Positions 15,616 through 25,142 of a DNA stretch of 64,000 bases are shown here, one piece after another. Below the pieces are notes generated by a model, which saw only the letters and a list, made by a program, of their open reading frames with translations, did no database searches and was not told where the DNA came from. Both the position numbers and the translations under genes were made by a program. Each line of letters opens with the position of its first letter. Within the stretch, counting starts at the first letter, position 1. The stretch spans positions 124,001 through 188,000 of the forward strand of contig SCQU01000023.1 in the NCBI GenBank assembly GCA_004299555.1, read 5' to 3'. Origin of the DNA: Rhodanobacteraceae bacterium (lineage in GTDB: Bacteria > Pseudomonadota > Gammaproteobacteria > Xanthomonadales > Rhodanobacteraceae).

Positions 15616-18216
15616 GTGGATACACCCGCGCCACTGCCGCGCGCAGATGGAGCGCTGACTCCACCCAGCCAGCGCAGCGTGTGGCTGCGCCGGATTGCCG
15701 GGCCGTTGGTGTCGCTCGGCATGCTGGCGCTCGCGCTGTGGGCGCTGCACCTCCTGGCGCGGCACGTCACCTACCACGAGATCCGCGCATACGTCGAACA
15801 CGTATCGCGGCAGCGGCTGGTGCTGGCGATTGCCCTGACCACGGCCGGCTTCTGGGTGATGAGCTTCTACGACCGCTTCGCCCTCGCCGCGATCGGCAAG
15901 CACCTGCCGTGGCGCCGGGTCACGCTGATTTCCTTCATCAGCTACGCCTTCAGCAACGCGATCGGCATGTCGCTCCTGGTCTCAGGCTCGATCCGCTACC
16001 GGTTTTACCTGCAAAACGGGCTCAGCACGACCGAAATCGCCAGGCTGATCCTGTACACGACGCTGGCCTTCTGGCTGGGACTGCTGGCCCTGACGGGCGT
16101 AACGCTGCTGGCGGTGCCCCTGCCCTCCGGCCTGCCGCTCAGCGACTGGCGCATTGCGGTTGCGTGCGTCATGGTGGCGATCCCCGCGGCCTGGATCGCC
16201 GGCAGCTTTTACCGGCGCCCGCTCAGGGTCTGGCGTTGGCAGTTGCACCTGCCGGCGCCCAGGCACGCGATCCGCCAGGTGGCCATCGGCGCGCTGGACT
16301 GGTGGCTGGCCGCTGCGGTGATGTACGTCCTCATGCCCGACCGCCTGAGCGCGGGTTTCGGCCACTTCCTGGCGATTTTCGTCGTCGCCCAGATCGCGGG
16401 CCTGATCAGCCACGTACCGGGCGGGCTCGGCGTGTTCGAGGCGGTGATGCTCGCGGGCTTCCACGCCACCGGCAACGCGCACCTGGCCGCGCCGATCCTG
16501 GGCTCGCTGGCGACGTTCCGCATCGTGTACTACCTGATGCCGCTGGGCGCGGCGACGGTGCTGGTGCTGCAGCGCGAAACCCGCAGCCTGCGCCAGCACA
16601 GCCTGTGGTCGCCGTGGTTCACCAATCTGCTGCCGCCCTTCTTCGCCGGGCTTACCCTCATTTCCGGCGCGGTGCTGCTGTTTTCCGGCGCCACCAAGGC
16701 GCTGCCCGACCGCATTGCGATCCTGCGCAGCGTGCTGCCATTGTCGGTGCTGGAGGTGTCGCACCTCCTGGCAAGCGTCATCGGCATGCTGCTCCTGATC
16801 CTGGCCCGCGGCCTGCAGCGCCGGCTGGATGCCGCGTACTGGCTGACCTTGATCCTGCTGATCGCAGGCGCCGTGTTCTCGCTGCTGAAGGGCATCGATT
16901 TTGAAGAGGCCACGTTCCTTGGCCTGCTGGCCCTCGCACTGGTGCCGGCGCACAGCCTGTTCTACCGCCGCGCGTCGCTCTTCAGCGCCCACTTTTCGCC
17001 GGGCTGGATCGTCGCGATCCTGGCGATTTTCGGTTGCGCGGCCTGGCTGGTCGTCTTCAGTTTCCACCACGTTGAATACAGCCACAGCCTGTGGTGGCAG
17101 TTCAGTTTCCAGCACGGCCACGCGCCCACCGCACTGCGCGCGCTGGTGGCGGCCGCGGCGGCGGGACTGCTGTTTGCGCTGGCCAGTCTGATCCGGCCGC
17201 AAACCCCGCACCCGGCGACCCCCAACGAGGCGGACTTCACGCGCGCGTGGCCGCTGATCCGCGCGTATCGTTCCGCGCAGGCGCACTTGGCGCTCATGGG
17301 CGACAAGCACCTGCTGTTTGGCCCGGCCGGCAGGGCATTCCTGATGTATGACATCGAAGGCCGCAGCTGGGTCAGCATGGGCGACCCGATCGGCCAGGAT
17401 GAAGACGCCCGCCGCGAACTGGTGTGGAGCTTCATGGAACGCTGTGAGCGCGCGGGCGGCTGGCCGGTGTTCTATCAGGTGAGCCCGGCCGACCTTGACC
17501 TCTACCTTGAGGTCGGCATGAATCTTTTGAAGATCGGCGAAGAAGCGCGGGTGAAACTCGCGGCTTTCAGCCTCGACGGCAAAACCCGGAAAACCCTGCG
17601 CAACACGGTCAACAAGCTGGCGCGCGATGGCCTGCGGCTGGAAGTCATCCCGGCCACGGCCGTCCGGTCGCTGCTGCCGCAGCTCAAGGCCATCTCCGAT
17701 GCATGGCTGGCGGACAAGCATGCACGTGAGAAGCGGTTTTCACTCGGCGCGTTCGACCCGGCGTATCTCGAGCGCACGCCGATGGCGCTGGTGTGGCAGG
17801 GTGATGCACTGTTGGCGTTCGCCAACCTGTTCCTGACCGAACCCAAAACCGAGGCGTCGGTCGACCTGATGCGCCACCTGCCAGGCGCGCCGGCCGGTAT
17901 CATGGATTTCCTCTTCGTCGAACTGCTGCGCTGGGCGCAGCACGAAGGCTATGCCTGGTTCAATCTCGGCATGGCACCCTTGGCAGGGCTTACCACCCGG
18001 CGCATGGCGCCGTTGTGGAACCGGTTTGGCGCGCTGGTATTTGGCCGCGGCGAGCGCTTCTACAATTTCCAGGGTCTGAAGCGTTACAAGGACAAGTTCG
18101 ATCCCGAATGGGAGCCGCGCTACATGGCGGTGCCGGGCGGCATCGCGCTGCCCATGATCCTCGCCAACGTGGCGAGCCTGATTTCCGGCGGACTGGCCGG
18201 AGTGGTACACCGGTGA
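15616..18216 (+). CDS. mprF: Bifunctional aminoacyl-phosphatidylglycerol synthase/flippase MprF
   Basis: MprF adds an amino acid (lysine or alanine) from aminoacyl-tRNA to phosphatidylglycerol and flips the product to the outer leaflet, lowering surface negative charge and giving resistance to cationic peptides. The 866-residue protein has an N-terminal flippase part with about a dozen transmembrane helices (residues 25-540, with SYAFSNAIGMSLLVSGSIRYRFY and GLISHVPGGLGVFE) and a cytosolic C-terminal synthase domain of GNAT-like fold (about 550-850, with FLMYDIEGRSWVSMGDPIG and YNFQGLKRYKDKFDPEWEPRY). The start is GTG 15616 with GGGGAAGG upstream. It overlaps the next gene by four bases (GTGA), a coupling typical of the lpiA-atvA pair. 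Which amino acid is used is not visible. Confidence 0.92.
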   Translation: MDTPAPLPRADGALTPPSQRSVWLRRIAGPLVSLGMLALALWALHLLARHVTYHEIRAYVEHVSRQRLVLAIALTTAGFWVMSFYDRFALAAIGKHLPWRRVTLISFISYAFSNAIGMSLLVSGSIRYRFYLQNGLSTTEIARLILYTTLAFWLGLLALTGVTLLAVPLPSGLPLSDWRIAVACVMVAIPAAWIAGSFYRRPLRVWRWQLHLPAPRHAIRQVAIGALDWWLAAAVMYVLMPDRLSAGFGHFLAIFVVAQIAGLISHVPGGLGVFEAVMLAGFHATGNAHLAAPILGSLATFRIVYYLMPLGAATVLVLQRETRSLRQHSLWSPWFTNLLPPFFAGLTLISGAVLLFSGATKALPDRIAILRSVLPLSVLEVSHLLASVIGMLLLILARGLQRRLDAAYWLTLILLIAGAVFSLLKGIDFEEATFLGLLALALVPAHSLFYRRASLFSAHFSPGWIVAILAIFGCAAWLVVFSFHHVEYSHSLWWQFSFQHGHAPTALRALVAAAAAGLLFALASLIRPQTPHPATPNEADFTRAWPLIRAYRSAQAHLALMGDKHLLFGPAGRAFLMYDIEGRSWVSMGDPIGQDEDARRELVWSFMERCERAGGWPVFYQVSPADLDLYLEVGMNLLKIGEEARVKLAAFSLDGKTRKTLRNTVNKLARDGLRLEVIPATAVRSLLPQLKAISDAWLADKHAREKRFSLGAFDPAYLERTPMALVWQGDALLAFANLFLTEPKTEASVDLMRHLPGAPAGIMDFLFVELLRWAQHEGYAWFNLGMAPLAGLTTRRMAPLWNRFGALVFGRGERFYNFQGLKRYKDKFDPEWEPRYMAVPGGIALPMILANVASLISGGLAGVVHR

Positions 18217-19049
18217 ACCGTGTGAAAAGAGCAACCTGGGCCATGTGGGTAGGCGCCTGCGCGATCGTCCTCGCGGGCTGTGCGACACTCTGGAACCCCT
18301 TTGGACGGCCGTCGCTTGCGCGCTCGACGATCGTGCTGCAGCCCCCGCCCGGCGTTACCGCCCCGGCCGGCCGGGGCGACGTCTTGACCATCCTGTACTC
18401 AGGCGATGGCGGTTGGGCCGACCTCGACAAACGCCTTGGCACCGTGTTCGCCGCGCGCGGCATTCCGGTGATCGGCATCAACAGCTTCAAGTATTTCTGG
18501 CGTGCGCGCTCACCCGACATCGCCGCAGAGCAACTGGACACGTTGATTGCCACGAGTCTCGCCAAGTACCACAAGCAGCGCGTGTGGCTGGTCGGATTCT
18601 CCTTTGGCGCCGACGCCTTGCCCAGCCTGATCGACCGGCTGCCCGCCGCGACGCGTGCGCGGATCACCCAGCTGGTGCTGCTCTCGCCCAGCCGCGACAT
18701 CACCTTCGAGATCCAGTTCGAGGGTTACATGATGACCCAAGGGCGCATCAAGGCGTTCGTGAAGACGCTCACCGAGAAGTTCAACCCGGTGCCCCAGTAT
18801 CCGGCCATGCCGGCCGTGGTCGCGCTCGACAACCAGTTTCCGGTGGCCTGTTTCTACGGCCTCAGGGACAAGGACGAAAGCCTTTGCACGCAGGCCGGCC
18901 TGCCGGGATGGGTCAAGGTTGACGGCAGGCCGGGCGGCCACCACTTCAAGGAAGGCTACGTCGCCCTGGCAGGCGAACTGCTCGCCGCGTTGCCGGCCAG
19001 CAGCGCGGACGCGCCGAACGCCCGCACCGCACGCGCCGCCGAACCCTGA
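18213..19049 (+). CDS. VirJ/AcvB-type serine hydrolase lipoprotein
   Basis: The 278-residue protein resembles the VirJ/AcvB C-terminal hydrolase. In Rhizobium and Agrobacterium the AcvB/AtvA partner of the MprF homologue LpiA hydrolyses lysyl-phosphatidylglycerol in the periplasm. Here a lipoprotein signal ends in VLAGC with C23. The alpha/beta-hydrolase domain has YSGDGGWADLDKRL, the nucleophile elbow GFSFGAD (serine) and a late histidine in GGHHFKEGY. I chose GTG 18213 because it overlaps the mprF stop by four bases and keeps KR residues before the hydrophobic core; GTG 18222 is also possible. Together with mprF it would allow both making and removing aminoacyl-PG. Confidence 0.82.
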   Translation: MNRVKRATWAMWVGACAIVLAGCATLWNPFGRPSLARSTIVLQPPPGVTAPAGRGDVLTILYSGDGGWADLDKRLGTVFAARGIPVIGINSFKYFWRARSPDIAAEQLDTLIATSLAKYHKQRVWLVGFSFGADALPSLIDRLPAATRARITQLVLLSPSRDITFEIQFEGYMMTQGRIKAFVKTLTEKFNPVPQYPAMPAVVALDNQFPVACFYGLRDKDESLCTQAGLPGWVKVDGRPGGHHFKEGYVALAGELLAALPASSADAPNARTARAAEP

Positions 19050-19117
19050 GGTGCAGCGCGTATTGCAGCTGACGGACGTCAGCCTGGTGCCGGCCCGGCG
19101 TAGCTAGAATCAAGCGC

Positions 19118-19525
19118 ATGAGTACGCCCAAGCCGACCGACATCACCCTGCACAAGCGCTCGAAGACCCTGGAGGTCGTATTCGACTCCGGCGAACACTT
19201 CACGCTGCCGGCCGAATACCTGCGCGTGTATTCGCCGTCGGCCGAGGTGCAGGGCCATGGACCTGGCCAGCAGGTACTGGTCGCCGGCAAGCGCGACGTC
19301 GGCATCATGGAGCTGGAACCGGTCGGCAACTACGCCGTGACACTACGCTTCACCGACGGCCACGCCACGGGAATTTTCTCGTGGGAAGTGCTGCACGACC
19401 TTGGCACCCACCAGGCCCAAAACTGGCAGTCCTACCAGGACGCGCTGGCCAAGGCCGGCCTGTCACGCGATCCGGCCTCGCTCTACGGCCACCAGGTGCC
19501 GATGCGCGGGCCGAAACCCCGGTAG
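19118..19525 (+). CDS. DUF971 protein (gamma-butyrobetaine hydroxylase-like N-terminal domain)
   Basis: The 135-residue protein is a stand-alone DUF971 domain: ITLHKRSKTLEVVFDSGEHFTLPAEYLRVYSPSAEV, then VGIMELEPVGNYAVTLRFTDGHATGIFSWEVLHDLG. The same fold forms the N-terminal domain of gamma-butyrobetaine hydroxylase, where it binds zinc, but the usual zinc cysteines are not evident here and no oxygenase domain follows. Function is unknown. In many beta- and gammaproteobacteria this gene lies directly after hslVU; here it is separated from hslU by 4.4 kb that carry the unknown gene, mprF and the VirJ-like gene. A C-terminal extension of about 30 residues ends in basic RGPKPR. Confidence 0.88.
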   Translation: MSTPKPTDITLHKRSKTLEVVFDSGEHFTLPAEYLRVYSPSAEVQGHGPGQQVLVAGKRDVGIMELEPVGNYAVTLRFTDGHATGIFSWEVLHDLGTHQAQNWQSYQDALAKAGLSRDPASLYGHQVPMRGPKPR

Positions 19526-19541
19526 CGCACCCGGCGCGCGC

Positions 19542-22500
19542 CTAATCGGCCGCAAACAGCGCGCTCAGGTCATCCTCGTCGAACTTCAGCCGGTCACGCG
19601 TGCCGCCGCCCTCCAGCACCGCCGCGGCCAGATCGGCCTTGCGTGCCTTCATCGCTTCAATGCGTTCCTCGACGGTGCCCGCGCAAATCAGGCGGTAGAC
19701 AAACACCGGCTTGTCCTGGCCGATGCGGTAGGCGCGGTCGGCGGCCTGGGTTTCCGCGGCCGGATTCCACCACGGGTCGTAGTGGATCACGGTGTCGGCG
19801 GCGGTCAGGTTCAGGCCGACCCCGCCGGCCTTCAGGGACAGCAGGAACAGCGGCACCTCGCCCTCCTGAAACCTGCGCACGGGTTCGGCGCGGTCGCGCG
19901 TGTCGCCGGTGAGCGTGACGTACTGGAGGTGGCGGCGGTTCAATTCGCGCGTGATCAACGCCAGCATTTCGGTGAACTGGCTGAACAACAGCACCCGCCG
20001 GCCCTCGTTCAAAAGGTCGGGCAGCATGTCCATCAGGAGCTCGAGCTTGGCGGATTCGCGCACGCCCCGGGCGGCTTCCAGCTTCACCAGCCGCGGGTCG
20101 CAGCAGGTCTGGCGCAATTTCAGCAGCGCATCCAAAACGATGATGCCGCTGTGCTCGACGCCACGCTGGCGCACGATTTCACGGACTTCCTCACCAAGCG
20201 ATATGCGCAGCGCATCGTACAGCTCGCGCTGCTTGCCAGCCAGCACCACCCGCCGCGTGATCTCGGTCTTGCCGGGCAGTTCCGTGACCACCTGGGTCTT
20301 GGTGCGGCGCAGGATGAACGGCGCGATCCGGTGGTTCAAGCGCGCCTGGCAGTCGGCGTCGGCCTGGCGCTCGATCGGAATGCGGTAGTGGCGGCGGAAT
20401 GAACCTTCGTCGCCCAGCAAACCGGGCACCGCAAGATCGACCTGCGACCACAGCTCACCCAGGTGGTTTTCCAGCGGCGTGCCCGTCATGCACACGCGAC
20501 GCCTGGACGCGATCGAAAGCAGCGCGCGCCGCGCCTGCGTGCGCGGATTCTTGACCTGCTGCGCCTCGTCCAGCACCACCAGCGCGAAGGGTTGCTCGCG
20601 CAAGACCGGAAGATCCCGCGGCAGCAGCGCGTAGCTGGTCAGGATCACGTCGTTGCCGGCCAGCCGGTCGAAGCTCTTGACGCGCTCGGGACCGTGCAGG
20701 GTGAGTACTTTCAGGCCCGGCGCAAAACGCGCCGTTTCGGCTTGCCAATTGGGAATCAGGCTGGTGGGCGCAACGATCAGGGCCGGCTGCGTCAACGCCG
20801 AGCCCTCTTTCAGCGCCAGGATGTGCGCCAGCATCTGGACCGTCTTGCCCAGGCCCATGTCATCGGCCAGCACGCCGCCAAGCCCGGCCTCGGCCAACGC
20901 CCCCAGCCAGCGCAGGCCCTCGTGCTGGTATCCGCGCAATTCGCCGTTGAGGCCCGCCGGCACGGCGTCGGACGCATGCTCGGCGGCGTCACGCAAGCGT
21001 TGCGTGAACCCGGTCAATTCCTGCGGCGCATCCAGCTTGCCGTTCTTCGGCAATGCGCGCTCGAACTCTTCCAGCCGCCCGGCCTGCACGCGCGGCAACC
21101 TGAGCTTTTCGCGCGGGTGCGCAAGGTATTCGGCCAGCGGCGCCAGCAGTTGGCGCAACGTTGCCAGCGGTACCGCCACCCGGCGCCGGGCGTCCACCGG
21201 CGCGTACCAGACCGCATCCGGTGTCTCGTTTTCGGGGGCCAGCAGCGACAATGTGTGTTCGGACAGCGCGCGCGCAACGGTCGGCAACAGGTTGATGCGC
21301 TTGCCCTCGACCTCGATGCCCATCTCGAACTCGAACGCCTCGCCGCCAGCACCCGGCCTGGCGACGCCGTACCAGCGCGGCGGGCCATCCAGCACCTCGA
21401 ATGGAAAGCTGGGTGCGTACTCGACGGCGTAACCCTCGTGGTCCAGTTTTTCGCGCAGGCCCAGCCAGCGCGCGGGAGTGTTGACTTCCAGCGCGCCGGC
21501 ATAACCGGTGCCGGGAAACACCCACGCATCTTCAGGCAATACATCGGCCACGTCCCACGGCAGGCCTTCGCAATCGACCGCCGGGGCCAGCCCGAAGCCT
21601 TCCAGCTGTTCCATCGTCGCCAGTTCTTCGCCGCGCCGGCGCGCGATCTCGACCAGCTTGCCATCGCGCACCCGGCACACCGTGGCCTCGCCGCCCCGCC
21701 CGGGCAGCCGCTCGCCACCGTAATCGAACACGAGGCGCGCATAGGCCAGCGGCGGCGTACCCGCGCCGATCCGCGCGTGCCGGGTCAGGGCCTGGAAAAT
21801 CATCAACGGCTGGGGCGAAAGGTGCAGGCGCCGCACCGCGTTGAACGCCTGCGGCGGTGGGATGCGCCCAGCCCACGGCGACGCGGCCAGCCGCGCCGCC
21901 AGCGCGCCCGCATGTTCCGGAGTCACCGGCGGCGCGTCGATCAAAGCCATCTCGGCGGCAGCTCCGTCCAGCGGCCCGAATTCCGCCCGCTCCGGGTCGA
22001 GGTACCACAGGCCACCCACCCGCACCAGCCGTTGCTGCGCCGGCAATCGCGGCAGCAGGCGCTGGCGGCCATCGCGTTCGAGCTCCCAGTCCCACACCAG
22101 CGGATGCGGTGCGCCGAGCGCCAGACGCAGGCCGGCGACGCCGCCCAGCAGGCTGGGTACCGATTCGAGTATTTCGCGCAACAGCGCCTCACCAAACGGC
22201 CCGGCGAGATGCGCGTAGGTACGCCCCTTGCGGCGAATCTGCGGCAGCCCCAGCACACTGGCCGCCAGGCGGGCTTCGCCGTCGGGCAACGCCACGCCCG
22301 ACAATTGCCGCGAGTCCAACGGTACCGCGCGGCCGAGCCGGCCCTTGGCGACGGTCTCCAGCAACACCGGCGCCACCTCGATCCGGGCCAGCGGACGCTC
22401 GTCTTGCAACAATTCAAGCAAAAACCCCAGCATCGGCGCGCGCGCAGGGGGCGACGCGTCGCCGGCGCCGGCGGCGTCAAGCAGGCGGGACCACGCCGCG

Positions 22501-22574
22501 GGCAAGGGTGTCGCGGTCACTCTGGCCTGCGGCAAAGGCTCCAGCGTTTCATCCGGGCTGCTGCGATGTTGCAT
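19542..22574 (-). CDS. SNF2-family DEAD/DEAH-box helicase
   Basis: The protein (about 1010 residues from ATG 22574) is an SNF2/SWI2 ATPase that probably translocates on double-stranded DNA and remodels protein-DNA complexes; RapA is a distant relative. The C-terminal half holds the motor: motif I DDMGLGKTVQML, Ia VAPTSLIPNWQAE, motif II VLDEAQQVKN (DEAQ), motif III MTGTPLENHLGELWS, motif V KAGGVGLNLTAADTVIHYDPWWNP and motif VI AYRIGQDKPV. The N-terminal ~550 residues are a family-specific region without a domain I can name. An in-frame ATG at 22610 could add 12 residues; neither start has a strong ribosome site. It is convergent with the DUF971 gene. Confidence 0.9.
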   Translation of the reverse strand: MQHRSSPDETLEPLPQARVTATPLPAAWSRLLDAAGAGDASPPARAPMLGFLLELLQDERPLARIEVAPVLLETVAKGRLGRAVPLDSRQLSGVALPDGEARLAASVLGLPQIRRKGRTYAHLAGPFGEALLREILESVPSLLGGVAGLRLALGAPHPLVWDWELERDGRQRLLPRLPAQQRLVRVGGLWYLDPERAEFGPLDGAAAEMALIDAPPVTPEHAGALAARLAASPWAGRIPPPQAFNAVRRLHLSPQPLMIFQALTRHARIGAGTPPLAYARLVFDYGGERLPGRGGEATVCRVRDGKLVEIARRRGEELATMEQLEGFGLAPAVDCEGLPWDVADVLPEDAWVFPGTGYAGALEVNTPARWLGLREKLDHEGYAVEYAPSFPFEVLDGPPRWYGVARPGAGGEAFEFEMGIEVEGKRINLLPTVARALSEHTLSLLAPENETPDAVWYAPVDARRRVAVPLATLRQLLAPLAEYLAHPREKLRLPRVQAGRLEEFERALPKNGKLDAPQELTGFTQRLRDAAEHASDAVPAGLNGELRGYQHEGLRWLGALAEAGLGGVLADDMGLGKTVQMLAHILALKEGSALTQPALIVAPTSLIPNWQAETARFAPGLKVLTLHGPERVKSFDRLAGNDVILTSYALLPRDLPVLREQPFALVVLDEAQQVKNPRTQARRALLSIASRRRVCMTGTPLENHLGELWSQVDLAVPGLLGDEGSFRRHYRIPIERQADADCQARLNHRIAPFILRRTKTQVVTELPGKTEITRRVVLAGKQRELYDALRISLGEEVREIVRQRGVEHSGIIVLDALLKLRQTCCDPRLVKLEAARGVRESAKLELLMDMLPDLLNEGRRVLLFSQFTEMLALITRELNRRHLQYVTLTGDTRDRAEPVRRFQEGEVPLFLLSLKAGGVGLNLTAADTVIHYDPWWNPAAETQAADRAYRIGQDKPVFVYRLICAGTVEERIEAMKARKADLAAAVLEGGGTRDRLKFDEDDLSALFAAD

Positions 22575-22726
22575 TCGTGACGCGTTCTGCCGCTTAAAAG
22601 GCTCAAGCATAGCGCATGTCCAGCGATCGTCCATGATCGCTTGCCGCCTGGCCTCGCCGCCGTCGCGGCGCATGCGCTCAGCGCTCTACCAGAACGGCCT
22701 TTCATGGCCCGACTGCCCGCACCTGC

Positions 22727-23743
22727 CTACTGGAACAGGTTCTCGGGATACTCGGGTTTGCGCTCGCGTGCGAGCAGCGAGCGCAGCGCGCCGGTCGGCG
22801 TCATCTCGCCCCGGAGGACCGCCTGGACGTGCTGCGAGATCGGCAAATCAAGGCCGTGGCGGGCCGCAAGCCGCATGACTTCGTCGGCCGTCACCGCGCC
22901 TTCGACCACCTGCCCGATGTCGGCCAGCGCCTGTTTCAAGGGTACGCCGCGCCCCAGCGCAAAGCCAAACCGGTGGTTACGCGACAGGTCACCGGTACAG
23001 GTGAGTACCAGGTCGCCGAGACCCGCGAGGCCCATCAGGGTCTGTGGCTTGGCGCCGAGCGCCGCACCGAGCCGCAGCATTTCATTCATGCCGCGCGTGA
23101 TCAACCCGGCGCGCGCGTTCAGGCCCAGCTGCATCCCGTCGGCCACGCCGGTCGCGACCGCCAGCACGTTCTTCATGGCTCCACCGAGTTCGGCGCCCAG
23201 CATGTCGTTGCCGGTGTAGGCGCGAAACGCGTGTCCGTGCAGCAACTCCGCGACCTGGTGCGCAAAGGCATCGTGGTCGGAATGCACCGTGACCGCGGTC
23301 GGCATGCCGGCCGCAACCTCGCGCGCGAACGACGGCCCGGTGACAATGGCCGCGGGCGCGCCGGGCAGGCGTTCGGCCACCAGTTCGTGCAGGAAGCGGC
23401 CGGTGCCGGGCTCGAACCCCTTGGTCGCCCACGCATAGCCGACGCCGGCCGGCAGCAGCGGGGCCACTTCGGCGAGCACCGCCCGGAAGGCATGGCTCGG
23501 CACCGCGACCAGCAGCACACCGGCGCCGCGCACGGCGTCAGCCAGCGACGATTCACAGGCCAACCCGGGCGGCAGATCGACGTCGGGCAGGTAGCGCTGG
23601 TTGCGATGGCGGGTCGCGATATCGGCCAGCACCGCGGCATCGCGTCCCCACAAGCGGACCGCGGCACCGTTGTTGTGCAACAGTGCCGCCAGCGCGGTGC
23701 CCCACGAGCCGGCGCCGAGCACGGCGACCGTCGCGCCGACCAT
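22727..23743 (-). CDS. gpsA: NAD(P)+ glycerol-3-phosphate dehydrogenase
   Basis: GpsA reduces dihydroxyacetone phosphate to sn-glycerol 3-phosphate, the backbone for phospholipids. The 338-residue protein opens with the Rossmann loop [12 protein letters not shown] (8-19). It then has [37 protein letters not shown], the catalytic lysine in [17 protein letters not shown] and the substrate arginine and asparagine in [12 protein letters not shown]. It begins 4 bp after secB, an order common in gammaproteobacteria, so the two are co-transcribed. Confidence 0.97.
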   Translation of the reverse strand: MVGATVAVLGAGSWGTALAALLHNNGAAVRLWGRDAAVLADIATRHRNQRYLPDVDLPPGLACESSLADAVRGAGVLLVAVPSHAFRAVLAEVAPLLPAGVGYAWATKGFEPGTGRFLHELVAERLPGAPAAIVTGPSFAREVAAGMPTAVTVHSDHDAFAHQVAELLHGHAFRAYTGNDMLGAELGGAMKNVLAVATGVADGMQLGLNARAGLITRGMNEMLRLGAALGAKPQTLMGLAGLGDLVLTCTGDLSRNHRFGFALGRGVPLKQALADIGQVVEGAVTADEVMRLAARHGLDLPISQHVQAVLRGEMTPTGALRSLLARERKPEYPENLFQ

Positions 23744-23747
23744 GGTT

Positions 23748-24251
23748 TTAGGCGTTCAGGGTCGGCTTGGTGTCGCCCTGGCCAACCTGCGCCTGCTGCT
23801 GGCGTTGCTGTTCGGCATACAGGGCATCGAAGTTGATGGGCTGCAGCAGCAGCGGCGGGAAGCCACCGTTCAGGACGAGGTCGGACACGACCTGGCGGGC
23901 ATACGGGAACAGGACGTTCGGGCAATAGGTCGCCAACACCACCGCCAGATTCTGCTGGTCGAATCCCGTGAACGAGAACACGCCGGCCTGATGCACTTCC
24001 GCGAGGTACGCGGTGTGTTCGTTCAGGGTGCAGGTGACCGTCAGCGTGAGCACGACCTCATAATTGTCGCCCTCAACCACCGTGGCCTTGTGGCTCAGGT
24101 TCAGCTGAACCTGCGGCTGGCCTTCTTCCTGGAACACCTTGGGTGCATTCGGTACCTCAAAGGAGACATCGCGCGCGTAGATCTTCTGCAACGCCATCTG
24201 CATCTGCGGGGCGGTCTGGCCGTTGCTCGGGGCCGGGGTCGTTTCTGCCAT
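23748..24251 (-). CDS. secB: Protein-export chaperone SecB
   Basis: SecB keeps preproteins unfolded and delivers them to SecA. The 167-residue protein from ATG 24251 has the core fold from [24 protein letters not shown] onwards, the acidic/hydrophobic grooves, and the conserved [37 protein letters not shown]. The N-terminal 14 residues ([14 protein letters not shown]) and the Gln-rich C-terminal tail are disordered and of normal length. An upstream in-frame extension is Arg/Ser-rich and lacks SecB similarity, so it was not used. It is the first gene of a secB-gpsA operon, divergent from rpmB. Confidence 0.96.
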   Translation of the reverse strand: MAETTPAPSNGQTAPQMQMALQKIYARDVSFEVPNAPKVFQEEGQPQVQLNLSHKATVVEGDNYEVVLTLTVTCTLNEHTAYLAEVHQAGVFSFTGFDQQNLAVVLATYCPNVLFPYARQVVSDLVLNGGFPPLLLQPINFDALYAEQQRQQQAQVGQGDTKPTLNA

Positions 24252-24500
24252 GTCTAGAATGCTCCACTCGGAAAGGTCAAAGACCGGGGATTGTCCCACA
24301 GCACGCCGATTCATGCACCCCCGGGATTTGCGGGCGCCGGCCTGGACTGCTAAGCTGCTCGGCTGATTTGTATGCCGGCCCGGACTTCCGGGTGCCCCGT
24401 GGTGCGACACGCGGCCAGTACGGCACGCCGACAGCTCGCACAGGATTCAGGTCGGGCCGAACTTCCGCGGGCCACGCGGAACCTCATGAGGAGAACCGTC

Positions 24501-24737
24501 ATGGCACGCGTATGCCAAGTCACCGGTAAGGGTACGACCACCGGCAACAACGTCTCGCACGCAAACAACCGGACCCGCCGCCGCTGGCTGCCCAACCTGC
24601 ACGAACGCAGGTTCTGGGTTGCGAGCGAAAACCGCTGGGTGAAACTGCGGGTGTCCGGCAAGGCCCTGCGTACCATCGACAAGAACGGCATCGACGCTGT
24701 GCTCGCGCAACTGCGCGCACGCGGCGAGCGCGTGTAA
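24501..24737 (+). CDS. rpmB: 50S ribosomal protein L28
   Basis: The 78-residue L28 starts at ATG 24501 after the ribosome site GAGGAG. It has the typical [32 protein letters not shown] start, with the first cysteine only, and the C-terminal [17 protein letters not shown]28 binds near the E site of the large subunit. rpmG follows after 10 bp. Confidence 0.98.
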   Translation: MARVCQVTGKGTTTGNNVSHANNRTRRRWLPNLHERRFWVASENRWVKLRVSGKALRTIDKNGIDAVLAQLRARGERV

Positions 24738-24747
24738 GGAGAACCTC

Positions 24748-24912
24748 ATGGCCAGCAAACGCGAAAAGATCCGCCTGACTTCCTCGGCCGGCACCGGGCA
24801 TTTCTACACCACCGACAAGAACAAGAAAAACACCCCGGACAAGATGCAGGTCAAGAAATACGACCCGGTCGTCCGCAAGCACGTGCTCTACAAGGAAGGC
24901 AAGATCAAGTGA
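24748..24912 (+). CDS. rpmG: 50S ribosomal protein L33 (non-zinc form)
   Basis: A 54-residue L33 read directly from the sequence: it begins [20 protein letters not shown] and ends VLYKEGKIK. The cysteine pairs of the zinc-binding form are absent, so this is the C-minus type, as usual for gammaproteobacteria. The start has AAGGAG ten bases upstream. The stop codon TGA overlaps the first base pairs of the terminator-like stem at 24911-24955. Confidence 0.97.
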   Translation: MASKREKIRLTSSAGTGHFYTTDKNKKNTPDKMQVKKYDPVVRKHVLYKEGKIK

Positions 24913-24955
24913 CGTTTTGGCCCGCGCGCTTCACGCGCGGCTTTGCCAAAACGTC
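24911..24955 (+). terminator. Nested hairpin overlapping the rpmG stop codon
   Basis: GACGTTTTGG (24911-24920) pairs perfectly with CCAAAACGTC (24946-24955). Inside it CCGCGCG (24922-24928) pairs with CGCGCGG (24934-24940). The result is a two-tier stem of 17 bp that begins inside the rpmG stop codon. It lacks a T run, so it may protect the 3' end or act with the terminator 50 bp downstream. Confidence 0.55.
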
Positions 24956-24986
24956 ATTCCGGAATCGCGAAGCGATATCCGGGATC
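24952..24986. repeat. Degenerate REP-like sequence
   Basis: The stretch begins CGTCATTCCGGAATCGCG and ends ATATCCGGGATCC, similar in layout to the CGTCAT...CCGG...ATCC repeats at 34866-34940 and 46470-46495. It probably belongs to the same REP family in degraded form. Confidence 0.35.
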
Positions 24987-25001
24987 CGGTAGAAGAATCC
25001 G

Positions 25002-25029
25002 AACCCGCCGCGAGGCGGGTTTTGCTTTT
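25002..25029 (+). terminator. Rho-independent terminator of the rpmB-rpmG operon
   Basis: AACCCGCC (25002-25009) and GGCGGGTT (25014-25021) form an 8-bp stem with loop GCGA followed by TTGCTTTT. Orientation and T run fit termination of plus-strand transcription from rpmBG. Confidence 0.75.
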
Positions 25030-25142
25030 GGCGCGTCCACATTCCGCGCAAACTGTCGTGGCACCACGCCCTGCGCACAGAAGCGGGGGCGGCGACCAAT
25101 CGGCGGCGGCAAGAGCCGCCGCCACACGCGGCACGGCGCCCA

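Noticed and set aside
15982-17721. Frame of 579 codons antisense to mprF
   Set aside because: MprF domains are clear on the plus strand; the other frame lacks any domain and has skewed Arg/Gln composition.
20463-22580. Frame of over 700 codons antisense to the SNF2 helicase
   Set aside because: The helicase motifs are on the minus strand; the antisense reading is Gln/Arg/His-rich as expected for a mirror of high-GC codons.
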